From assembly GCA_035448545.1 (NCBI GenBank), contig DAOTJE010000003.1:186001-250000 (forward strand): a stretch of DNA of 64,000 nt, read 5' to 3'. Numbering within the stretch: the first letter of the stretch is position 1; each line of letters begins with the position of its first letter. Under the pieces are notes generated by a model. It made no database searches, was not told where the DNA came from, and saw only the letters and a list, made by a program, of their open reading frames with translations. The stretch is from Anaerobaca sp035448545 (GTDB lineage Bacteria; Planctomycetota; Phycisphaerae; Sedimentisphaerales; Anaerobacaceae). Both the position numbers and the translations under genes were made by a program. This document shows, piece by piece, positions 1-8,565 of this stretch.

Positions 1-1506
1 GCGGGACTGCTGACGCTTCGCCAGGCCCTGTGTGTCGTTCTGGGGGCCAACGTGGGGACGACCTTCACGGCCTGGCTCGTCTCGGCGTTCGCCGTCTTCA
101 GTATCAGCAGCTACGCGCTGCCGATGATCGGCGCCGGTTTCCTCTCGAGCGTCGTGGGCAAGTCGCTCCGGGCCCGCAGTGCCGGGCAGATCGTGATCGG
201 TTTCGGACTGCTGTTCTTGGGCATTCATTTCATGAAGGAGGCCTTTGCCCCTCTCCAGGCCAGCGAGAGCACCAGACAGGCGTTGCTCTGGCTGGGGTGC
301 AACCCGGTTCTGGGCGTGCTGGCGGGGATGTTGATGACGATGCTGCTGCAGAGCAGCTCGGCTTCCATTGCCCTGATTCAGACGTTGGCTTTGCAGGGTG
401 CGTTCGGCACGGACTGGGAGGTGGTGCTGCGCGTGACGATCCCGTTCATTCTCGGCGACAACATCGGAACCACCATCACCGCGCAGATCGCGGCCTTGCG
501 GACGTCTCGAAACGCCCGGCGGACGGCCATGGGACACACCATGTTCAACGCCATCGGTGTGCTGTATGTTCTGCCGCTGGTCTGGATCGGCTGGTTTGCG
601 GATCTGGTGGAGTGGATCGCGCCGGTCAAGCTGTCGCAGGGCACGATCATGGTCTACATGGCAGTGGCGCACAGCACGTTCAACGTGTTCAACACAATTG
701 TGTTTCTGCCGCTGATTCGTGTGCTCGAGATCATCGTTCTGAAGATTCTCCCCATCAGGGCCAACGAGGTGGTGACCCAGCCGGTGGTGCTGGAAAGACA
801 CCTGCTGCAGACGCCGGTGCTGGCCCTGGAGCAGGCCCGGCGCGAGATTGTGCGCATGGCCAAGACAGCCGAAAAGGCGGTGGCGCTGGCGTTGGAGGGC
901 ATTCTCGAAGGCCCTGTGAGGAATTTGGCCTTGGTTCGCGATCTGGAAGAGCAGACCGACACCTTCCAAATAGAGATCACGTCGTACCTGACGGACCTGT
1001 CTCAGGAGACGCTGTCGGAAGAGGTCTCCTCGGAACTTCCGGTGCTTCTGCACGCCGTTAACGATCTGGAGCGGATCGGCGATCACGCAGTGAACATCGT
1101 CGAAATCGCCGAGCGAAAGGCGAGCCAGAAGCTCGAATTCACGGACGCGGCGAAGCAGGAAGCCGAGCAGATTCGGACCGAACTGGCCCAGATGTTCCGC
1201 AAGGTGGTGGCGGCGCTGGACGGCAGTGATGTCAAGGCTGCCGGAGCGGCCTTGGCCAGCGAACGCAAGCTCAACGAGATGCAACTGGAGTTTCGGCGCA
1301 GCCACGTGGCGCGCATGACCGAGGGTGTCTGTACCGCCGTCGCCGGACTGATTTTCATTGATCTCGTGGACAACGCGGAAAAAATCGGCGACCATCTGAC
1401 GAACATCGCACAGGCCACCATCGGAGGGCTCCAGTGGGAAGGGGTCAAGCCGAGGATGAAGGGCCTGACCGGGCGAGGCGAAGACGCGTCTGTTGCTCTG
1501 AACTGA
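1..1506 (+). CDS. Na/phosphate cotransporter family protein with C-terminal PhoU domain (5' partial)
   Basis: Reading frame 1 is open from the first base, so the N-terminus lies outside the window; 501 residues remain of a family usually about 550-600 long. The visible start contains the GANVGTT signature of the Na/Pi-cotransporter (NptA/YjbB-like) repeat, and a second copy, GDNIGTTITAQIAAL, follows near residue 150 with the QSSSA motif before it; such paired repeats are typical of this inner-membrane symporter. From about residue 265 the protein becomes a helical PhoU-like domain with two copies of the ERIGDHAVNI / EKIGDHLTNI motif. It presumably imports phosphate with sodium, or exports it when cytosolic phosphate is high. 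It sits directly before a PhoR-type kinase and the pst operon, which supports a phosphate role. The methionine at 52 is internal, not a start. Confidence 0.93.
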   Translation, partial: AGLLTLRQALCVVLGANVGTTFTAWLVSAFAVFSISSYALPMIGAGFLSSVVGKSLRARSAGQIVIGFGLLFLGIHFMKEAFAPLQASESTRQALLWLGCNPVLGVLAGMLMTMLLQSSSASIALIQTLALQGAFGTDWEVVLRVTIPFILGDNIGTTITAQIAALRTSRNARRTAMGHTMFNAIGVLYVLPLVWIGWFADLVEWIAPVKLSQGTIMVYMAVAHSTFNVFNTIVFLPLIRVLEIIVLKILPIRANEVVTQPVVLERHLLQTPVLALEQARREIVRMAKTAEKAVALALEGILEGPVRNLALVRDLEEQTDTFQIEITSYLTDLSQETLSEEVSSELPVLLHAVNDLERIGDHAVNIVEIAERKASQKLEFTDAAKQEAEQIRTELAQMFRKVVAALDGSDVKAAGAALASERKLNEMQLEFRRSHVARMTEGVCTAVAGLIFIDLVDNAEKIGDHLTNIAQATIGGLQWEGVKPRMKGLTGRGEDASVALN

Positions 1507-1611
1507 TGCGTGTGGCGTTTTGCCGGCGCCGACTGTCCCGGGGCGCGATGTTGCCAGGCGGATCATGGTCATGAATCCGAGCCGCTCGGGATACTTCGCG
1601 GAGACGCCAAT

Positions 1612-3387
1612 ATGTTCAGAAAACGACTGATCTGGCAGCTCTATCCATCCTTCCTGGCCACGACTCTGCTGGCCCTGCTGGTGGCGACGGCTTATTTCTC
1701 GCACACCTTGCGTCGATTCTACCTCGATCAGCTCAGGAAGGAGCTTCGCCTGGTAGCGGACGTTGCCGCTTCGCATGTGGCAGAGACCCTCCGCGGCCGA
1801 ACCGCTGGTGAGATTGACAGCCTGTGCAAGCAGCTGCGGGGGGCCGGCAGCGGGCGAATGCGTCTGACGGTGATTGCGGCCGACGGGAAGGTTCTCGGCG
1901 ACTCGGATGAGAACCCGGCGTTGATGGAGAATCACGCCAACCGGGCCGAGATCATCGACGCGATGACCCGGGGGCTCGGGCAGTCGATGCGTTTCAGCCC
2001 GACGCTGGGTACGAATATGATGTACGTCGCGGTGCCGATCGAGGAAGACGGCCAGGCGGTCGCGGTCGTTCGCACAGCGATCCCGGCCACCGATATCGAC
2101 CATGCGCTGAACCGGGTTTACGTGGCGATCGTCTGGGCGGGTCTGGTCGTCGCCCTGGGTGCGGCGTTCCTGAGCCTGCTGATCTCTCGGCAGATCAGCC
2201 GGCCGATCACGCAAATGAAGCGCATCGCACAACTGTTCGCGCAGGGCCAGCTCAACATCCGGGTCCCGACGGCCGGTGCCGCCGAACTCGACGAGCTGGC
2301 CGGGGCCTTGAACGAAATGGCCACCCAGCTTCAGGATCGGATTCTCACGATAACCCAGCAGCGCAACGAGGTGAAAGCGATTCTTTCCAGCCTGGTCGAG
2401 GGTGTTCTGGCTGTGGATTCTCAAGGGCGAATCGTGAGCGTCAACCGTGCGGCCGCGCAGTTGCTGAACATCGACCCGGCTCACGTCCAGGGACGCCATA
2501 TCGAGGAGGTCCTCCGCAACGTCGGGCTGCAGCAGTTCGTTCGCGAGACGCTGGCAAGCGACCAGCCCACCGAAGGCGATGTGTCTTTTCCCGATGAAGG
2601 GGGGCGTTTCTTCCATGTTCACGGCGCCGGTCTGGCCGATCCGCAGGCCGAGCGAGGCGGTGCGGTGATCGTGCTCACCGACATGACGCGCATTCACCGG
2701 CTTGAGAACGTGCGGCGCGATTTCGTCGCCAACGTCTCGCATGAGCTGAAGACCCCCGTGACCTCGATCCAGGGCTTCGTGGAGGCCCTTCTGGACGGGG
2801 GCGCCGGCGATCCTGAGCAGCGGCAACGGTACCTGGGGATCATCGCCAAACACGCTGAGCGGCTCAATGCGATCATCGACGACCTGCTCAGTCTGTCCCG
2901 TCTCGAAGAGGGGGCGGAGAAGCGAGCGATTCCGTTTGAGGATGTCCCGCTGCGTCCCGTGCTGGAGACCGCCATCGAGCTGGCGTCCGTCCGCGCCGAG
3001 CAGAAGCGGATCCGGGTGGTGTTGTCCTGCAACGACTCGATCTGTGCCCGGATCAACGCCCCGCTGCTGGAACAGGCCGTTGTGAACCTGGTGGACAACG
3101 CGGTCAAGTACAGCGACGAAGGGACGACGGTATCGATCGACGTGGTGCAACAGAATCAGGAGACCGCGATCTGCGTCACGGACACCGGATGTGGAATCCC
3201 CTCGGAGCATCTGGCGCGCATCTTCGAACGCTTCTATGTGGTGGACAAGAGCCGGAGTCGGAAACTCGGGGGCACCGGCCTGGGTCTGGCCATCGTCAAA
3301 CACATTACTCTGGTCCATGGCGGCCACGTGAGCGTCGAGAGCACCCCCGGAAAGGGCTCCACCTTCACCCTCCATCTGCCGCGATGA
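1612..3387 (+). CDS. phoR: PhoR-like sensor histidine kinase
   Basis: Membrane histidine kinase of 591 residues. Order of parts: TM helix (about 10-30), extracytoplasmic sensor segment, second TM helix (about 165-187), HAMP linker beginning SRQISRPI, a PAS domain (about 250-350), then HisKA with phospho-acceptor His377 in VSHELKTPVTS, and an HATPase_c domain with N box (DNAVKY), G1 (DTGCGIP) and G2 (GTGLGLAIVKH). This architecture matches PhoR of the phosphate regulon, and the genes on both sides are phosphate transport genes. A longer reading from GTG 1510 is possible, but the hydrophobic N-terminus and membrane topology begin cleanly at ATG 1612. No PhoB-type regulator gene is in the window; it may lie upstream of position 1. 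The symbol is given by analogy. Confidence 0.85.
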   Translation: MFRKRLIWQLYPSFLATTLLALLVATAYFSHTLRRFYLDQLRKELRLVADVAASHVAETLRGRTAGEIDSLCKQLRGAGSGRMRLTVIAADGKVLGDSDENPALMENHANRAEIIDAMTRGLGQSMRFSPTLGTNMMYVAVPIEEDGQAVAVVRTAIPATDIDHALNRVYVAIVWAGLVVALGAAFLSLLISRQISRPITQMKRIAQLFAQGQLNIRVPTAGAAELDELAGALNEMATQLQDRILTITQQRNEVKAILSSLVEGVLAVDSQGRIVSVNRAAAQLLNIDPAHVQGRHIEEVLRNVGLQQFVRETLASDQPTEGDVSFPDEGGRFFHVHGAGLADPQAERGGAVIVLTDMTRIHRLENVRRDFVANVSHELKTPVTSIQGFVEALLDGGAGDPEQRQRYLGIIAKHAERLNAIIDDLLSLSRLEEGAEKRAIPFEDVPLRPVLETAIELASVRAEQKRIRVVLSCNDSICARINAPLLEQAVVNLVDNAVKYSDEGTTVSIDVVQQNQETAICVTDTGCGIPSEHLARIFERFYVVDKSRSRKLGGTGLGLAIVKHITLVHGGHVSVESTPGKGSTFTLHLPR

Positions 3388-3484
3388 CGCGATCGGCTTG
3401 AAAACTCCAGGGCAGGCTGGCGGGCTTGGAATGGTCGCGCTCGTTTCGGAAGACGAAGAGCGGCCGGGCCCGTGGCTGTTTCCG

Positions 3485-3522
3485 CTAATGCAATTCTAAC
3501 GTGAGACTGATTGACCGCTAAC
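3485..3522 (+). promoter_or_regulatory. Pho-box-like array of four half-sites upstream of the porin gene
   Basis: Four pentamers sit at exactly 11-nt intervals: CTAAT (3485), CTAAC (3496), CTGAT (3507) and CTAAC (3518). PhoB/PhoP-family regulators bind direct repeats with an 11-nt period, and the same pentamer and period recur before pstS. The array lies about 100 nt before the chosen porin start, consistent with activation of that gene under phosphate limitation. The regulator assignment is inferred. Confidence 0.7.
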
Positions 3523-3621
3523 ACGCAACCGGTACCTACTGAACGCGAACCTCCAGCACAGTGTCTCAGGAGTGTCCTGACGGCGCCGGAGGTATCGGAG
3601 TACGTTAAGGGAGTCGCAGAA

Positions 3622-4941
3622 ATGGGCAAGGGCGAAACGAAAAGGTATCAAAGGGTTCTGGGTGTCCTGCTGGCCGTGGCGTTCTGTGTGCCGACAGTCG
3701 CCGGCGCTGACGAGTTGAGCGATTTGAAACAGGAACTGGAGGCCCAGAAGATGCGTGCGGCCGACCTGGAGGACCGGATCAACCAACTCGAAGCCCGGCA
3801 GAGACTCAAAGAACGCTCGTTCGATGAGAAGATCGAGGTGGTCCAGGCGAAGGCCGAGACCGATGAGCCGGCCCAACTGCCCGATAGCCTGAAGTGGCTG
3901 GAGAAGATCAAGATCTCCGGTGACTTCCGGTATCGTCATGAGTACATCGACGACGGGACGAAAGACGACGACTACCATCGCAACCGCATCCGTGCCCGCA
4001 TCGGCATCGAGGCCAACGTGACCGACGAGTGGGACCTGGGCTTCCGCCTCGCCACCGGATCGGGCGACCCGGTCTCGACGAACCTGACCCTGGAGGAGAG
4101 TTTCTCGAGCAAGCCGATCCGGCTCGATCGGGCCTACTTCGACTACCATCCGAATTGGCTGGAGGGGTTCGACGTCTCCGCCGGCAAGGTCCCCAATCCG
4201 TTCCACACCGTCGGAACGAACGAGCTGATCTGGGACGGCGATCTGAATCCGGAGGGCGGCGCCCTGGGTTATGAGAGGGGTCTGAGTGAGAAGACGACGC
4301 TGCGGATCAACGGCGGTGGCTTCTGGCTCGACCAGGACAGCGACAGCGCCGACCCGTCCTTGTTCGGCATCCAGGCCTTCCTCCGGCACCAGATCGACAA
4401 GCCGACCTACGTGCTGGCCGGCGCCGGCTATTTCGACTATGGCAACGTCAAGGGAGAGAAATCGCTGACGAGCCGCTGGTCGGACGACAACTACTCGCTT
4501 TCCGGCAACACGGCAGCCGCCGGCGATCCCTGCTCCTACGGCAGTGATTTCGATCTGCTCGAGGTGTTCGCCGAGTTCGGCACGCAGGTGGGCGGAATGC
4601 CTGTGGCCCTGTGGGCTGACTGGGTCAAGAACACGGTCGCCGCCACGAGCGAGGACACCGGTTGGCTCGTCGGGGGCTCGATCAACAAGGTCAAGGACCC
4701 TGGCTCCTGGCAGTTTTCCTACGATTATCGCGATATCGAGCTCGACGCGGTGGTCGGCCAGTTCAACAGCTCGGACTTCATCGGTGGAGGCACTGGCGGC
4801 AAAGGCCATCGCTTCGGCTTCGCCTATGGATTGGCCAAGAACACGCAGGCGGCGCTGACCTACTACATCACCGAGTACAGCGGACGCAAGTCCAACAAAG
4901 ACTATGATCGTCTGCAAGCCGACCTTGCGGTCAAGTTCTGA
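3622..4941 (+). CDS. Exported porin, probably phosphate-starvation induced
   Basis: Outer-membrane porin candidate of 439 residues. ATG 3622 follows an AAGGGA ribosome site at proper spacing and gives a clean Sec signal peptide (cleavage near VAGA-DE). After the signal comes a short coiled coil (about residues 24-60, heptad-rich LKQELEAQ...LEDRINQLE), as in trimeric or anchored porins, then a long beta-strand-rich barrel with many aromatic residues and a terminal Phe (AVKF), the usual outer-membrane insertion signal. It resembles the putative porin family (Porin_5-like) often found in planctomycetes. The Pho-box array upstream and its position between the PhoR-like kinase and pstS suggest it admits phosphate across the outer membrane, a role analogous to OprO/OprP though not clearly homologous. 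Family assignment is from sequence character only. Confidence 0.75.
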   Translation: MGKGETKRYQRVLGVLLAVAFCVPTVAGADELSDLKQELEAQKMRAADLEDRINQLEARQRLKERSFDEKIEVVQAKAETDEPAQLPDSLKWLEKIKISGDFRYRHEYIDDGTKDDDYHRNRIRARIGIEANVTDEWDLGFRLATGSGDPVSTNLTLEESFSSKPIRLDRAYFDYHPNWLEGFDVSAGKVPNPFHTVGTNELIWDGDLNPEGGALGYERGLSEKTTLRINGGGFWLDQDSDSADPSLFGIQAFLRHQIDKPTYVLAGAGYFDYGNVKGEKSLTSRWSDDNYSLSGNTAAAGDPCSYGSDFDLLEVFAEFGTQVGGMPVALWADWVKNTVAATSEDTGWLVGGSINKVKDPGSWQFSYDYRDIELDAVVGQFNSSDFIGGGTGGKGHRFGFAYGLAKNTQAALTYYITEYSGRKSNKDYDRLQADLAVKF

Positions 4942-4975
4942 GCCGGGGTGTGGAAAGTGAGAAGTTCACGCCTTC

Positions 4976-5002
4976 CTAACTCCAGTCTAACACAATGCTA
5001 AC
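4976..5002 (+). promoter_or_regulatory. Pho-box-like array of three CTAAC half-sites upstream of pstS
   Basis: Three perfect CTAAC pentamers start at 4976, 4987 and 4998, exactly 11 nt apart. A weak -10-like TACAAA lies at 5013-5018, about 40 nt before the pstS start. Spacing and gene context match the way PhoB-type activators replace a -35 element. The same motif precedes the porin gene. Confidence 0.75.
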
Positions 5003-5040
5003 ACGGACTCAGTACAAACGATGAAGAAGGAGATCGACAT

Positions 5041-5859
5041 ATGAAGAAAGTCCTGATCTTTGCGGTTGTGTCGTCGCTGATGACCGGAATTGCGGTTCAA
5101 GCGGAGACTCTGCAAATCGACGGCTCGACTACTGTCGGGCCTATCGCGGATGCCTTTGCCGAGTATTTCAAGAAGGTCTATCCGGACCTGGACATCACCG
5201 TCAAGAAGACCGGCAGCGGCGACGGGGCGGCCGCGCTCATCGACGGGCGCTGCGACATCGCGACAATGAGCCGGTTTATGAAGGATAAGGAGTTCAAGGA
5301 CGCAGTGGCCAACAACGTCCTGCCGGTCGCCCACGTTGTGGCGATGGACGGGGTTTGCGTGGTCGTTCACCCGTCCAACCCGGTTACCGCTCTGACCACC
5401 GCCCAGATCCGTGACATCTACGCCGGCAAGATCACCAACTGGAGCGAGGTTGGCGGCTCGAATATGCCGATCGTAGTGATCAGCCGCGACACCTCGTCCG
5501 GGACCTATGAGACGTTCGAAAGCCTCGTGATGGCCAAGCAGCCGATGGGGCCGGGCGTCGAGTATGTCAACGCCAACCCACAGGCCCACGCCAGAGTCAA
5601 GACCACCCAGGGCGCTATCGGTTACGTCGGAATCGGTTTTATCGACAAGGACGTCAAGGCGGTTAAGGTCGATCAGGTCGCACCGAGCCGGCAGACCATC
5701 TCCAGCGGCGTGTACCCTGTGGCGCGACCTCTGTTCCTGTTCACTAACGGCTACCCCAAGCTCGGTTCGGTGGTGCACCGGTTCTGCACGTTCCATCTGA
5801 CGGAGAAGGGCCAGGAACTAATCGAGGCCAAGGGTTTCATCCCGCTGACAGCCTACTGA
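5041..5859 (+). CDS. pstS: Phosphate ABC transporter, substrate-binding protein PstS
   Basis: Periplasmic phosphate-binding protein of 272 residues. A Sec signal peptide (residues 1-21, ending AVQA-E) is followed by the family hallmarks: DGSTTVGPI near the mature N-terminus, a GSGDGAAALIDGRCDIA segment and SRDTSSGTYETFE, which build the phosphate pocket. The length fits the short PstS type. The start at ATG 5041 is supported by an AAGGAG site about 10 nt upstream. It heads the run pstS-pstC-pstA-pstB-phoU and has a Pho-box-like array in its promoter, so it is expected to rise under phosphate limitation. Confidence 0.95.
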   Translation: MKKVLIFAVVSSLMTGIAVQAETLQIDGSTTVGPIADAFAEYFKKVYPDLDITVKKTGSGDGAAALIDGRCDIATMSRFMKDKEFKDAVANNVLPVAHVVAMDGVCVVVHPSNPVTALTTAQIRDIYAGKITNWSEVGGSNMPIVVISRDTSSGTYETFESLVMAKQPMGPGVEYVNANPQAHARVKTTQGAIGYVGIGFIDKDVKAVKVDQVAPSRQTISSGVYPVARPLFLFTNGYPKLGSVVHRFCTFHLTEKGQELIEAKGFIPLTAY

Positions 5860-5902
5860 GTCTTGCGATGTTGTCGCCGGCCGACCTTCAAGAAGGGCAC
5901 AA

Positions 5903-6886
5903 ATGGATAGCGAGAGTATGACTCTCACACTGGGGCCGGCGGCCGAATGCCGTTCGGCCAGAGGCGGACTGGCACTAACCCCGCGGGAAGACCTGCTGGG
6001 GTTTGTCGGGTCGTACCTGGGCCGGGCCCTGCTGTTTCTTATCACCAGCACCTCCGTCCTGGCGGTTCTGTTGATTCTGCTCTTCGTGGTGGTGCGGTCG
6101 ATCCCGTTTCTGCGGGATTTCGGTATTGGGGAGTTCCTCACGAGCCGGGCGTGGCGCCCGACGGCGGATACGCCGGCCTTCGGCGCCCTGACGCTGATTG
6201 TCGGTTCGCTGTACGTTTCGATTGCGGCCCTGCTGTTCGCGGTGCCTGTCGGAATCCTGGCGGCCGTCTTCCTGAGCGATATCGTCTCGTGGAAGATTCG
6301 AGACATCGTCAAGCCCGTGGTGGAGATTCTCGCCGCGATCCCATCGGTGGCCTATGGCTTCTTCGCCGTCCTGGTTCTGGCCCCCTGGATGCAGAGGGAA
6401 TTCGGCTTTTCCACGGGAACCAACGCGCTGAACGCGTCGGTGATCCTGGCGGTGATGGCTTTGCCGACCATCATCAGCGTGGCGGAGGACGCGATCTCGG
6501 CGCTGGGGCGGGAGCTTCGCGAGGCATCGTACAGCCTGGGGGCCACGCGTCTGGAGACAATGGTGAAGGTGGTCATTCCCGCCGCCCACAGCGGCATCAT
6601 CGCGGCGGTGGTTCTCGGCATGATGCGGGCCATCGGCGAAACCATGGTGGTCTGGATGGCCTCCGGCAACGCCACGCAGATACCGCATCCGTGGTGGGAC
6701 CTGTCGCAATCGATCCGCACGATGACCGCCACGATCGCCGGGGAGATGGGCGAAGCGCCGGAGGGCATGCCGCATCGAAGCGCCTTGTTTGCGGTCGGCG
6801 TGGTGCTCCTGCTGATGACATTCGTGCTGAATATTGTCAGCGAGTATTTCCTCTCGCGGGCCAGGAAAGCGACGGGCAAGAGCTGA
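5903..6886 (+). CDS. pstC: Phosphate ABC transporter permease PstC
   Basis: Inner-membrane permease of 327 residues with about six TM helices. A TM helix at about residues 40-65 precedes a periplasmic loop, then the binding-protein-dependent transport domain. The EAA loop that docks the ATPase is visible as REASYSLGATRLETMVKVVIP (about residues 213-233). The segment EILAAIPSVAYGFFAVLVLAPW is typical of PstC. Its stop codon abuts the pstA start (TGA then ATG), so the two are translationally coupled. PstC pairs with PstA to form the phosphate channel energised by PstB. Confidence 0.93.
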   Translation: MDSESMTLTLGPAAECRSARGGLALTPREDLLGFVGSYLGRALLFLITSTSVLAVLLILLFVVVRSIPFLRDFGIGEFLTSRAWRPTADTPAFGALTLIVGSLYVSIAALLFAVPVGILAAVFLSDIVSWKIRDIVKPVVEILAAIPSVAYGFFAVLVLAPWMQREFGFSTGTNALNASVILAVMALPTIISVAEDAISALGRELREASYSLGATRLETMVKVVIPAAHSGIIAAVVLGMMRAIGETMVVWMASGNATQIPHPWWDLSQSIRTMTATIAGEMGEAPEGMPHRSALFAVGVVLLLMTFVLNIVSEYFLSRARKATGKS

Positions 6887-8530
6887 ATGAACCTCGCCGT
6901 CCGAAACACACTCGATCGCGTCTTCACCGGTCTGACCGGTGCCACGATCGTGCTGCTGGCGCTGGTGCTGATCGCCGTCCTGGGCCCGATGGTCTATCGT
7001 GGCAGCAGCGCCGTCCTGTTCCAGGGAACCGTCGAATTCCGCAAGATGCAGCGCGATTTGTTTCGCCGGGCCAACCAGACCGCCCTGGCGGCCGAGATTG
7101 CCGAGACGGACCGGGCCCGCCAAGTGGTTTACGAGATGATCGACCGTTTCAGGAAGGGAATCGATATCGAGGCGATGTCGTCGGAGGTGCGCCAGATCAA
7201 CCGTGAATACGGCCGGGAGCTGCGACACAATGACGCCTCTCCCGACGAGTACACGGAAGCCCGAGAGGTCGCTCGGATGATCCGGGACTTGCTGGAAGAG
7301 GCGTTCAGGAGCCAGGATATCGAGCTGATCCGGCGAAACGTCGGCGAGGTCCTGACCCACAAGGATGAGGCGCGATTCCAGGGCACGGTGGCGGAGCGGT
7401 TCTTCGTTCTGGCCGGCGACTTTCTATCGGCCGCGGAACACGTTGATCTAAGCCGACACCATGATTATCTCGATGCACTCGGCGAGGTCGAGACCATTCT
7501 CTTCGGCTCGATCGAACGTCCGGGTCTGTTGGGGCCTCGTCCCGACGAAGCCGCCCGGCCCATGGCGATGGTCTCGTACGGCGCGACCCGTTGGGGTCAG
7601 GCGCAGGTGCTGCTGGATCGCTTGATTTGGGCCGAACGGTGGGTCGAGCAGGAGCCGGGCCGGCCACTGGTCAAGCAGCGAACCCCCAGGGCCGAGCTGT
7701 TCCACGGAACGGCGCTGGAGCCTCTGTTCCGCTACGTCCCCGAGCACCTGCGCGACATGCTCCGACCGAAGTTCACGGTCTACTGGCAATTCTTCCTCGA
7801 CGACAATTTCGACAGCCACTACTTCGGCGGCGTCGGGCCCGAGATTCTGGGGACGCTGCTGATCACCGTGCTCGGCATGCTGTTCGTGATTCCTCTGGGA
7901 GTGGTCTCGTCGGCCTATCTTGTGGAGTGTGCCTCCGAAGGTTGGGTCCTGCGGATCATCCGCATGTCGATCAATACGCTGGCCGGCGTGCCGAGTATCG
8001 TGTTCGGGCTGTTCGGCTTGGCGTTCTTCGTGCTGTTCCTGTTTCCCAAGCTCGGCTTTGAGCCGAAGGCGTGTATTCTCGGCGCCTCCTTGACGCTGGC
8101 GGTCCTGACGCTGCCGGTGATGATTCGCGCCAGCGAAGAGGCCATCCGGACGGTTCCGCGATCGTACAAGGAAGGTTCGCTCGCGCTGGGCGCCAGCCGG
8201 TTCCGCACGTTTGTGACTGTGACTCTCCCGGCGGCCTTGCCCGGGATTTTGACCGGCGTGATTCTCAGCCTCAGCCGGATTGCTGGAGAGACCGCCCCGA
8301 TCCTGTTCACCGGCGCGGTATCGATGGGACCGGTGCCCAAGTCGATCTTCGACCCGACCCGCACCTTGTCCTATGGCAGCTACGACATGGCCGTGGGCGA
8401 TCGGCTGGCGATGATGGTGCCGCACAATCAGTACGGCATGGTGGTCACGCTGATCCTGCTGATCCTGATCCTCAACGCCGTAGCGGTGGTGTTGCGTTCG
8501 AGGGTTTTCAGAAAACTCAAGGGGCATTGA
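6887..8530 (+). CDS. pstA: Phosphate ABC transporter permease PstA with large extracytoplasmic insertion
   Basis: PstA partner of PstC, 547 residues, far longer than the usual 280-300. TM1 is at about residues 18-40. A roughly 270-residue hydrophilic, charged, mostly helical region then follows (about 45-315), before the conventional five-helix permease domain, which contains INTLAGVPSIVFGLFGLAFF and the EAA loop KEGSLALGASRFRTFVTVTLP. Some other PstA proteins carry N-terminal extensions (DUF3333 type), but I cannot tell whether this insert is related. It starts immediately after the pstC stop and ends 35 nt before pstB. The core transport assignment is secure; the role of the insert (perhaps PstS docking) is unknown. 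Confidence 0.9.
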   Translation: MNLAVRNTLDRVFTGLTGATIVLLALVLIAVLGPMVYRGSSAVLFQGTVEFRKMQRDLFRRANQTALAAEIAETDRARQVVYEMIDRFRKGIDIEAMSSEVRQINREYGRELRHNDASPDEYTEAREVARMIRDLLEEAFRSQDIELIRRNVGEVLTHKDEARFQGTVAERFFVLAGDFLSAAEHVDLSRHHDYLDALGEVETILFGSIERPGLLGPRPDEAARPMAMVSYGATRWGQAQVLLDRLIWAERWVEQEPGRPLVKQRTPRAELFHGTALEPLFRYVPEHLRDMLRPKFTVYWQFFLDDNFDSHYFGGVGPEILGTLLITVLGMLFVIPLGVVSSAYLVECASEGWVLRIIRMSINTLAGVPSIVFGLFGLAFFVLFLFPKLGFEPKACILGASLTLAVLTLPVMIRASEEAIRTVPRSYKEGSLALGASRFRTFVTVTLPAALPGILTGVILSLSRIAGETAPILFTGAVSMGPVPKSIFDPTRTLSYGSYDMAVGDRLAMMVPHNQYGMVVTLILLILILNAVAVVLRSRVFRKLKGH

Positions 8531-8565
8531 CCGGCCGGTGTGCGCCGCCGAAAGGTGATTGTCTG

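Noticed and set aside
3496..4917. 473-codon open frame on the minus strand across the porin gene
   Set aside because: Antisense shadow of a GC-rich gene; the plus-strand product has a signal peptide, coiled coil and barrel ending, while the antisense product has no recognisable domain.
5975..7360. 461-codon minus-strand frame across pstC/pstA
   Set aside because: Rich in Arg, His, Asp and Gln, without hydrophobic core patterns, and opposite to clearly conserved pst genes.
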